This document shows, in pieces, positions 1-5,622 of a DNA stretch of 6,430 nt. A program made the position numbers and the translations under genes. Within the stretch, counting starts at the first letter, position 1, and each line of letters opens with the position of its first letter. Source of the stretch: Thermohalobaculum sp964467005. Its GTDB lineage: Bacteria; Pseudomonadota; Alphaproteobacteria; Rhodobacterales; Rhodobacteraceae. The stretch covers positions 1 to 6,430 of the forward strand of contig CAYXPI010000198.1 of the NCBI GenBank assembly GCA_964467005.1. Direction: 5' to 3'. A model generated the notes under the pieces. That model was not told where the DNA came from. It saw only the letters and a list, made by a program, of their open reading frames with translations, and searched no databases.

Positions 1-904
1 CGTATTCGAAGGTGATGCGCTCGGCGTTCGAGAGCTTGGGGTAGGCCCGGCAGGCGTCCAAGAGCGCGGCGATCGGCCATTTCTTGTTGATCGGCACCAG
101 GCGGTCGCGCACCGCGTCGGTGGTGGCGTGGAGCGAGATGGCCAGGAGCGTGCTCGCCTCCGCCCCCCAGCGCGGGATCTCCGGCACCACGCCCGAGGTG
201 GACAGCGTGATCCGCCGGCGCGAGAGCGAGAGGCCCTCGCCGTCCATCGCCACCAGCATGGCGTCGCGCACGCTCTCGACATTGTAGAGGGGTTCGCCCA
301 TGCCCATCAGCACGATGTTGGAGATGAGCCGCCGGTCGGACGGCCGCTCCCCGGGCCTCGGCCACTCGCCGAGATCGTCGCGCGCCACCAGGATCTGGCC
401 CACGATCTCCCCGGCGGTGAGGTTGCGCACGAGCTTTTGCGTGCCCGTGTGGCAGAAGGAGCAGGTGAGGGTGCAGCCCACCTGGGACGAGACGCAGAGC
501 GTGCCGCGGTCCTCCTCGGGGATGTAGACGGTCTCCACCTCATGCCCGCCGGCGATGCGGAGAAGGTACTTCCGGGTGCCGTCGCGCGAGATCTGGCGGG
601 AGACGATCTCCGGCCGCGTGAGGGTGAAAGACGCCTCGAGATCCGCGCGGAAGCCTTTGGCGAGGTTGGTCATCTCTGCAAACTCGCCCACCCCGCGGCT
701 GTAGAGCCAGGACCAGAGCTGGCCCGCGCGCATGCGCACCTGCTTGGGCGGCACCCCGGCCTCGGCGAGCGCCGCCGCGAGCTGCGGGCGCGTGAGGCCG
801 AGGAGATTGGGCCGCGCGGAGGCCCCCTCGCGGCGCGGCAGCGTCGCAAAGTCGGGCTGGATCGCGGTGGCGGGCGGCGGGCTCTGGCGCGCGCGCTCGG
901 ACAT
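1..904 (-). CDS. rlmN: 23S rRNA (adenine(2503)-C(2))-methyltransferase RlmN, 3' end beyond left edge
   Basis: Radical SAM enzyme that methylates C2 of adenosine 2503 in 23S rRNA; in the family it also acts on A37 of some tRNAs. It is cytoplasmic. The first 301 residues are visible. They contain the [4Fe-4S] cluster motif GCTLTCSFCHTGTQ with cysteines C144, C148 and C151, and C137 seven residues earlier, which corresponds to the methyl-carrying/catalytic C118 of the E. coli enzyme. The SAM-binding GMGEPLYN lies at 201-208, followed by STSGVVPEI and SLHATTD. The family is usually about 350-400 residues, so roughly 50-100 C-terminal residues, including the second catalytic cysteine (E. coli C355), lie outside the window. 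The ATG at 902-904 is chosen because the minus strand has GGAG at 912-915, 7 nt upstream. The gene is divergent from phaE. Function is firmly assigned; intactness of the 3' end cannot be judged. Confidence 0.97.
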   Translation of the reverse strand, partial: MSERARQSPPPATAIQPDFATLPRREGASARPNLLGLTRPQLAAALAEAGVPPKQVRMRAGQLWSWLYSRGVGEFAEMTNLAKGFRADLEASFTLTRPEIVSRQISRDGTRKYLLRIAGGHEVETVYIPEEDRGTLCVSSQVGCTLTCSFCHTGTQKLVRNLTAGEIVGQILVARDDLGEWPRPGERPSDRRLISNIVLMGMGEPLYNVESVRDAMLVAMDGEGLSLSRRRITLSTSGVVPEIPRWGAEASTLLAISLHATTDAVRDRLVPINKKWPIAALLDACRAYPKLSNAERITFEY

Positions 905-1032
905 GGGCTCACTCCGCTTGGCTGTGGCACGACTTAGCAGCGTGCGCGGGCTCTGGCCAGGGGGCGGGGGCGGCTTCCACTGGCGCGGACCCGGCGTGAG
1001 GTGTAGGACAGGCGGAAACGGGGAGGGCATCC
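905..1032. promoter_or_regulatory. Divergent intergenic region between rlmN and phaE
   Basis: This 128-nt gap must hold the promoters for both outward-facing genes unless phaE is read from elsewhere. The phaE side has a strong ribosome binding site, GGGGAGGG at 1020-1027, 5 nt before its ATG. On the minus strand 931-938 reads GCTAAGTC, close to the GCTANAWC -10 element described for Caulobacter promoters, and would start rlmN mRNA about 20 nt ahead of its ATG, but I see no convincing TTGAC partner. On the plus strand TAGGAC at 1004-1009 is only a weak -10 candidate. A perfect 8-bp palindrome, CTGGCCAG, sits at 953-960 and may be chance in such GC-rich DNA. Promoter positions are therefore inferred and weak. 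Confidence 0.35.
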
Positions 1033-1776
1033 ATGTCCCGACAGGCCGGGCAGGAGGAGCGGGGGCACGCGGCAGGGCCGGGCGGAGCCGACGATCTTCT
1101 GCGCCGCTGGATGGCGGCCAACGCAGCGCTCTTCGAGAGCGCGCTGTCGGGCTCTGTCTGGACCCGGGCCGAGCTCCTCTTCCAATCCTGGGCGCGTTTT
1201 CTCGAGGGGCTGGCCGAGGCCCACGCCGCGCGCCATGGCGGCCCCGGCGCCTCGCCCTTCGACCCGGCTGGGTGGCTTCGGGCCGAGGGTCAGGGGGGCA
1301 TGGCCGACCTCCTGCGCTGGCTCGAGGGGCCGAGCTTCGCCGATCTCGGGGCGGAGTTTCGCGCGGGCCTTGCCGGCACGCGGGAGTGGCTCGCCTATCT
1401 CGCCGCAGTGGAGCAGATGAAAGCAGTCTTGGGCGAGGCCTGGATCTCGGCCTTTCGCCGGTGCCTGGAGGAGACGGCCGAGGCCGGGGGGGGCGGTGCG
1501 TCCGAGCTTCAGGAGCGCTGGGAGGCGATCACGGGCGAGGCGCTCGTGGCCCTCCACCGGTCCCAGGGCTACATCGCGGCGGCGCGGGATCTCGTGGCGG
1601 CGGAGACGGCGCTGCGCACCGGGATACGCACCCGGGTGGAGGGGATGGCCGAGGCGCTCGGCCTGCCCACCCGGCGCGAGCTCGACGATCTCCACGCCTC
1701 GGTGCACGCGCTTCGGCGCGAGCTCCGGGGCCTCCGCCAAGGGGCCGAGACCGGGCGGGGGAGCCGTCGGCGGTGA
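1033..1776 (+). CDS. phaE: Class III PHA synthase accessory subunit PhaE
   Basis: Non-catalytic subunit of the two-component class III polyhydroxyalkanoate synthase; in the family it binds PhaC and is needed for full polymerising activity at the PHA granule. The 247-residue protein has no signal peptide or membrane segment. The diagnostic part is C-terminal: residues about 178-235 carry QGYIAAARDLVAAETALR, then LGLPTRRELDDLHASVHALR, matching the conserved end of PhaE proteins (a helix, a P-T-R-x-E-hydrophobic-D-x-L/H motif, and a charged coiled-coil-like tail). The N-terminal two thirds are helical, Trp-rich and poorly conserved. Characterised PhaE proteins, such as that of Allochromatium vinosum, are about 350 residues, so this one is short. 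The ATG follows GGGGAGGG at a 5-nt spacing. The stop overlaps the phaC start (GTGA), which makes coupled translation likely and strongly supports the call. A G8 tract at 1486-1493 encodes a glycine run. A generic phasin is the alternative, but the C-terminal motif and neighbour argue against it. Confidence 0.87.
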   Translation: MSRQAGQEERGHAAGPGGADDLLRRWMAANAALFESALSGSVWTRAELLFQSWARFLEGLAEAHAARHGGPGASPFDPAGWLRAEGQGGMADLLRWLEGPSFADLGAEFRAGLAGTREWLAYLAAVEQMKAVLGEAWISAFRRCLEETAEAGGGGASELQERWEAITGEALVALHRSQGYIAAARDLVAAETALRTGIRTRVEGMAEALGLPTRRELDDLHASVHALRRELRGLRQGAETGRGSRRR

Positions 1777-2900
1777 GCGGGGGCGGCGACGGCGGGCCGG
1801 CGGCCTTCGGCGCGGCGCTGCGCCGGGCGGCGCGGCTCGGCGCGTCCTTTGCGCGGGCGAGCCAGGACGGTGTGGCGATCGCCACCACGCCCAAGCGCGA
1901 GGCTTGGCGGCAGGGCAAGGTCTCGCTCCACCGCTACCGCCCGCTCGCGCCGCCGCGGCTCGGGCCGCTTCTGATCCTGCACGGGCTCTTCGGGCGGCAG
2001 ACGATCACCGATCTCGAGCCCGAGCGCTCGCTGGTGCGGCGTCTCCTCGAGGCCGGGGTGGATCTCTGGGTGCTCGACTGGGGCAATCCCAGCCGGGCCG
2101 ACCGATGCCTCGATTTCACCGACTATGCGGTGCATTGGCTCGGCGACGCCATCGAGGCGATCTGCGACGAGACCGGCGGAGACCGGGTGGCGCTCTTCGG
2201 CATCTGCCAGGGCGGGGTGTTCGCGCTCTGCCAGGCGGCGCTCTTCCCCGAGCGGGTGTCGGGCCTCGCCCTCGCCGTCACGCCGGTGGATTTCCACGCC
2301 GATATCCGCGACCCCGACCCCGGGCACGGGGTGCTCAATCTCTGGATGCGCGCGCTCGACCCGGAGGTCTTCGAGCGCTTTCTCGCCGAACGGGGCGGCA
2401 TCCCTGGGGCGCTCGCCGGCGCGATCTTTCAGAGCGTGCTGCCCGCCCGGCTGCAGCGCCGCTACGGCCCCGAGCTCTTCGACCTCGCGGACGATCCCGC
2501 GGCGCTCGAGACCTTCCTCAAGATGGAGACCTGGCTCTCCGACCGGCCGGACCACCCGGCGGGCGCGGCCCGGCAATGGGTGCTCGAGCTCTACCAGCGG
2601 AACGCCCTCGTCGCCGGGCAGTTCGCGCTCGAGGGCCGGCGCGTGGATCTCGGCGCCATTACCTGCCCGATCCTCAACATCGTGGCGGCGGAGGATCACA
2701 TCGTGCCGCCCCCCTGCGCCCGGGCGCTCGCGGGGCTGACCGCCAGCCGCGACTACCGCCTCCTCGAGGTGCCGACGGGGCATATCGGCGTCTTCGTCAG
2801 CGAGAAGGCCAAGGCCCTCGTGGCGCCCGCGGTCATCGACTGGCTGGGCCGGCTCCGCCTGGCGGCCGGGGCGCCGGACCGGGCCGAAGGCGGAGGTTGA
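1773..2900 (+). CDS. phaC: Class III PHA synthase catalytic subunit PhaC
   Basis: Catalytic subunit that polymerises (R)-3-hydroxyacyl-CoA, typically 3-hydroxybutyryl-CoA, to PHA with release of CoA at the cytoplasmic granule surface. The 375-residue alpha/beta-hydrolase fold protein shows the whole active site: the nucleophile C145 in the lipase-like box GICQGG (143-148), D308 in AAEDHIVPP and H337 in PTGHIGVFVS. Other class III hallmarks are LDWGNPSRADR (101-111), TPVDF (170-174), FLKMETWLSDRPD (248-260) and DLGAITCPILNI (292-303). Class III PhaC is usually about 355 residues; class I and II enzymes are near 560-600, so length and the adjacent phaE both indicate class III. The GTG at 1773 is chosen because it gives the family N-terminus (P40-K41 matches the SPKQ-like region) and overlaps the phaE stop by 4 nt, with GGGGGAG at about 1757-1763 as ribosome binding site. 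The frame stays open far upstream, but that part is shadow of phaE and rlmN. Residues about 175-186 look like an insertion. Confidence 0.95.
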   Translation: MSGGGDGGPAAFGAALRRAARLGASFARASQDGVAIATTPKREAWRQGKVSLHRYRPLAPPRLGPLLILHGLFGRQTITDLEPERSLVRRLLEAGVDLWVLDWGNPSRADRCLDFTDYAVHWLGDAIEAICDETGGDRVALFGICQGGVFALCQAALFPERVSGLALAVTPVDFHADIRDPDPGHGVLNLWMRALDPEVFERFLAERGGIPGALAGAIFQSVLPARLQRRYGPELFDLADDPAALETFLKMETWLSDRPDHPAGAARQWVLELYQRNALVAGQFALEGRRVDLGAITCPILNIVAAEDHIVPPPCARALAGLTASRDYRLLEVPTGHIGVFVSEKAKALVAPAVIDWLGRLRLAAGAPDRAEGGG

Positions 2901-2909
2901 CGTTTTTTT
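2853..2909 (+). terminator. Possible weak terminator or attenuator at the end of phaC
   Basis: A perfect 8-bp inverted repeat, CTCCGCCT at 2853-2860 and AGGCGGAG at 2888-2895, encloses a 27-nt GC-rich loop that can itself fold (GGCC and CCGG pairs). A run of seven T residues follows at 2903-2909. The stem ends 7 nt before the T-run and the loop is long, so this is not a textbook intrinsic terminator. It is the only such structure seen between phaC and the next gene, and the T7 tract stands out in this GC-rich sequence. It may reduce read-through from phaEC. Confidence 0.3.
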
Positions 2910-2936
2910 GCCGCAGGCGAACCCTATCTTCGTTAT
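2897..2936 (+). promoter_or_regulatory. Candidate promoter for the TPR protein-ispE unit
   Basis: TTGACG at 2897-2902, overlapping the phaC stop codon, is a good -35 match for alphaproteobacterial housekeeping promoters. The best -10-like hexamer downstream, TATCTT at 2925-2930, is 22 nt away, longer than the usual 16-18. An alternative pair is TTGCCG at 2908-2913 with CGTTAT at 2931-2936, spaced 17 nt but weak in the -10. The stretch is distinctly AT-richer than its surroundings and lies about 55-95 nt before the proposed start of the TPR gene, a sensible place for a promoter. The exact elements are uncertain. Confidence 0.35.
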
Positions 2937-2978
2937 GAAAGTGTGACACTCCTCCGGCGGTCCCGGAGCATCCAGCGC

Positions 2979-2985
2979 AAGGAGG
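2979..2985 (+). promoter_or_regulatory. Shine-Dalgarno site that fixes the start of the TPR gene
   Basis: AAGGAGG is complementary to the 16S rRNA 3' end and sits 5 nt before the GTG at 2991. It decides between this GTG and the in-frame GTG at 2943, which lacks a comparable site and would place 16 extra residues ahead of an otherwise normal signal peptide. Confidence 0.85.
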
Positions 2986-2990
2986 CGAGC

Positions 2991-4766
2991 GTGCCCTTCC
3001 AGAGACGAGCTGTTCTTGGCCGGGCGATCCCGGCGGCCTGCGCCGCGGCGCTGTGGCTCTTGCCCCTCGCGGCGGCGGCCGAGGGCGTGGCCGGCCCCTA
3101 TCTCGCGGCCGAGCACGCGGCGCGTCTCGGCGATGTGGTGGGGGCCGCGGCCCGCTACGAGGAGGCGCTGGCGGAGGATCCGGAGAACCTGGCCCTGGTC
3201 GAGCGCGCGCTCTACCAGCGGCTCGCGGCCGGCGGCATCGAGCCGGCCTTCGCCCTTGCCCGCCGGCTGGAGGGATCGGGCCCCGGGCGCACCAACATGG
3301 CGGCCCTCACCCTCGCGGCCGCGGCGCTCGAGCGCGGGGACCCGGATCGCGCGGCGGCGCTCCTCGCCGATGGGGATGTGCAGGAGAGCGGCTTCGTCGC
3401 CGTGCTGATGCGGCCCTGGGCGCTCTTCGCGGCGGGCGACGCCTCCGGGGCCCGCGCCGCCTTCGAGGCGATCGGGGAGGAGGGCGCGGGCGGGCCCGCC
3501 GGGCGCTACCTCGCCGCCTACCATCTCGGTCTCATGTCGGGGGCGGAGGGCGACGACGCCGCCGCGCTCGAGGCCTTTGCCGAGGCGCGGGAGGGGGCGG
3601 GCACCGCCACACGCCGGCTCGTGAAGGCCCAGGCCATCGCGCTCGCCCGGCTCGGCCGGGCCGCCGAGGCCTCGGAGGTGATCGAGGGGTGGCAGGGCGT
3701 GCGCTACTCCGATCCCGCGCTCGCGCGCCTCGCCCGTCAGATCGCCGAGGGCGAGGTGCCGGAGCCCCTCGTCAGCACCGGCGCCGAGGGGGCGGCGGAG
3801 GCGCTCTTCGGCCTCGCGCGCTACATGATGAACGATGCGAACCGCCTGGTCGGCTTCGGCTATCTGCGCCTCGCGAGCCATCTCCATCCGGGGCTGATCG
3901 ACGCGCATCTTCTCCTCGCCGAGCAGTTCGCCGCCACCGAGCAATACGCCCTCGCCGTCCGCGCCTACGACGCGGTGCCCGAGAGCGCGGCCGAGGCGCT
4001 GGACGCCCGGATCGGCCGGGGCGAGGCGCTGGAGCGTCAGGGCGATGTGGAGGAGGCCGTGCAGGCGCTCCGCGCCGTCGTCGCCCGCTGGCCCAACGAG
4101 ATCGAGGCCCACCGCGCCCTCGGCGATGTCCTCCGCCAGAACGAGCGCTTCGAGGAGGCGGCGGAGGCCTATGACGGCGCCATCGCCCTCATCGGCGAGG
4201 CGGAGAACAAGCACTGGCCCCTCTATTACCGGCGCGGCATCGCGCTCGAGCGCTCGAAGCAGTGGCCGCGCGCGGAGGCGGATTTCCGCAAGGCGCTCGA
4301 GCTCGAGCCGGACCAGCCGCTCGTTCTCAACTATCTCGGCTATTCCTGGGTCGAGATGGGGATGAACCTCGAGGAGGCCCGGGAGATGATCGAGACCGCG
4401 GTGGCCGGCCGCCCGGGCGACGGGTACATCGTCGACAGCCTCGGCTGGGTCCTCTACCGCATGGGCGATTTCGAGGGCGCGGTGACGCATCTCGGCCGCG
4501 CGGTGGAGCTGCGCCCGGTCGACCCCGTGATCAACGACCATTACGGCGACGCGCTCTGGATGGTCGGCCGGCGGATCGAGGCGGAGTTCCAGTGGCGCCG
4601 GGCGCTCTCCTTCGACCCCGAGCCGGATGTGGAGACGCGCATTCGCCGCAAGCTGGATCTCGGCCTCGACGTCGTGCTGGCGGAGGAAGCGGCGGCCGGC
4701 AACCCGGCCATCATCGGGCAGACCGACGAGGCGCCCGAGGTTGCGCCGGAGAACGATGGCGGCTGA
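2991..4766 (+). CDS. Exported tetratricopeptide repeat protein, function unknown
   Basis: A 591-residue TPR protein. Residues 1-30 form a signal peptide: R5, R6 and R11 in the n-region, a hydrophobic stretch at about 12-28, and a likely cleavage after A30 (LAAAA/EG). It should therefore act in the periplasm or at the outer face of the inner membrane. TPR-like helix pairs occur at about 35-66 (ending ALAEDPEN), and in a denser array at about 337-540, for example ALGDVLRQNERFEEAAEAYD, RRGIALERSKQWPRAEADF (about 414-432), GWVLYRMGDFEGAVTHL (about 485-501) and YGDALWMVGRRIEAEFQW. The middle, about 100-330, is Ala-rich and helical and probably holds degenerate repeats. The tail after about 555 is acidic and likely disordered. 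TPRs are protein-protein scaffolds; no catalytic motif is seen. I recall TPR genes beside ispE in related bacteria, which suggests conserved linkage but not a role. The 3' end overlaps ispE by 11 nt. Start chosen at GTG 2991 on the Shine-Dalgarno and signal peptide. Confidence 0.9.
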   Translation: MPFQRRAVLGRAIPAACAAALWLLPLAAAAEGVAGPYLAAEHAARLGDVVGAAARYEEALAEDPENLALVERALYQRLAAGGIEPAFALARRLEGSGPGRTNMAALTLAAAALERGDPDRAAALLADGDVQESGFVAVLMRPWALFAAGDASGARAAFEAIGEEGAGGPAGRYLAAYHLGLMSGAEGDDAAALEAFAEAREGAGTATRRLVKAQAIALARLGRAAEASEVIEGWQGVRYSDPALARLARQIAEGEVPEPLVSTGAEGAAEALFGLARYMMNDANRLVGFGYLRLASHLHPGLIDAHLLLAEQFAATEQYALAVRAYDAVPESAAEALDARIGRGEALERQGDVEEAVQALRAVVARWPNEIEAHRALGDVLRQNERFEEAAEAYDGAIALIGEAENKHWPLYYRRGIALERSKQWPRAEADFRKALELEPDQPLVLNYLGYSWVEMGMNLEEAREMIETAVAGRPGDGYIVDSLGWVLYRMGDFEGAVTHLGRAVELRPVDPVINDHYGDALWMVGRRIEAEFQWRRALSFDPEPDVETRIRRKLDLGLDVVLAEEAAAGNPAIIGQTDEAPEVAPENDGG

Positions 4767-5622
4767 CGCGACCGCCGGGGTGGCGCACGAGCTCGCCCCG
4801 GCCAAGGTCAATCTCTTCTTGCATGTGCGCGGGCGGCGGGCGGACGGCTATCACCTTCTGGAGAGCCTGGCCGTCTTCCCCACGCTGGGGGATCGGCTGT
4901 GGGCCGAGCCCGCGCGGGGGCTCTCCCTCTCCATGGCCGGGCCCTTCGGCGACATGCTGCCGGCGGACGGAGACAATCTGGTGCTCCGCGCGGCCGCCGC
5001 GCTCGGGCCCGGGCGGGGGGCGGCGCTGCGGCTCGAGAAGACGCTGCCCGTGGCCTCCGGGATCGGCGGCGGCTCGGCGGATGCGGCCGCGGCGCTGCGG
5101 CTCCTGGCGCGCCTCTGGGGCGTGGCGGTGCCGGAGGGTCTCGCGCTCTCCCTCGGCGCGGATGTGCCGGTCTGTGTCGTCTCGCGGGCGCGGATGATGG
5201 GCGGGGTGGGCGAGGTGCTGACCCCGGCGCCCGCCATGCCCGCCGCGGGGATCCTTCTGGTGAACCCGATGGTCTCGGTCTCCACCCTGCAGGTCTTTGG
5301 CCGCCTTGCGCGGCGGGAGGGGCCGCCGGCCACGCCCCCGCCGGTGGGCGGTTTCGCCGGCCTCCCCGATCTCGTCGCCTGGCTCGGCGCCCAGCGGAAC
5401 GACCTGCAGGAGGCGGCGATGGGGCTTTGCCCGCCCATCGGGGAGGTGCTGGAGGCGCTCTCGGGCGCGCCCCTCGCGCGGATGTCGGGCTCCGGCGCCA
5501 CCTGCTTCGCGCTCTATCCGAGTGCCGCCGAGGCCGAGGCCGCGGCCCTGCCGCTCCGCCGCGCGCGCCCGGGCTGGTGGGTGGCCGCCGCCGCCCTGCC
5601 GGCGCACCCCCCGCTCAGCTGA
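4756..5622 (+). CDS. ispE: 4-diphosphocytidyl-2-C-methyl-D-erythritol kinase IspE
   Basis: ATP-dependent kinase of the MEP isoprenoid pathway; it phosphorylates the 2-hydroxyl of CDP-methylerythritol in the cytoplasm. The 288-residue length is normal for this GHMP-kinase family. The N-terminal motif APAKVNLFLHV with K17 and then RADGYHLLES (28-37) bind substrate. The ATP-binding glycine-rich loop is PVASGIGGGSADAAAAL (98-114). D136 in LGADVPVCV corresponds to the catalytic aspartate (E. coli D141), and K17 to E. coli K10. The C-terminal glycine motif is MSGSGATCF (243-251). All key residues are present, so the enzyme should be active. The ATG at 4756 has GGAG at 4748-4751 and overlaps the end of the TPR gene by 11 nt, so it is probably translated from the same mRNA; the frame is open further upstream but that is TPR-gene shadow. 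Its stop overlaps the stop of the convergent polyprenyl synthase gene by 8 nt. Confidence 0.97.
   Translation: MAADATAGVAHELAPAKVNLFLHVRGRRADGYHLLESLAVFPTLGDRLWAEPARGLSLSMAGPFGDMLPADGDNLVLRAAAALGPGRGAALRLEKTLPVASGIGGGSADAAAALRLLARLWGVAVPEGLALSLGADVPVCVVSRARMMGGVGEVLTPAPAMPAAGILLVNPMVSVSTLQVFGRLARREGPPATPPPVGGFAGLPDLVAWLGAQRNDLQEAAMGLCPPIGEVLEALSGAPLARMSGSGATCFALYPSAAEAEAAALPLRRARPGWWVAAAALPAHPPLS

Noticed and set aside
128..937. A 269-codon plus-strand open frame opposite rlmN
   Set aside because: It is His/Arg/Ala-rich antisense shadow of rlmN, whose cluster and SAM motifs are intact on the minus strand.
925..939. A sigma-54-like -24/-12 promoter (TGGCAC at 925-930, GC at 937-938)
   Set aside because: The GG to GC spacing is one base shorter than the strict sigma-54 requirement and the -12 TT is absent.
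732..1772. Upstream extension of the phaC frame to an ATG at 732
   Set aside because: The extension is Gly/Arg/Pro-rich, crosses rlmN (opposite strand) and phaE (another frame), and PhaC similarity begins only near the GTG at 1773.
1496..2938. A 480-codon plus-strand open frame overlapping phaE and phaC
   Set aside because: It is an Arg/Ala/Gly-rich shadow of two genes with clear family motifs and has no domain signal.
2943..2990. Sixteen extra N-terminal codons of the TPR protein from GTG 2943
   Set aside because: There is no ribosome binding site before 2943, while AAGGAGG lies 5 nt before the GTG at 2991, which gives a normal signal peptide.
1569..4811. A 1080-codon open frame on the minus strand covering part of phaE, all of phaC and the TPR gene
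   Set aside because: It is antisense to three well-supported genes. Its translation is rich in Arg, Ala, Gly, Glu and His with no recognisable domain, as expected when the strand opposite GC-rich genes lacks stops.
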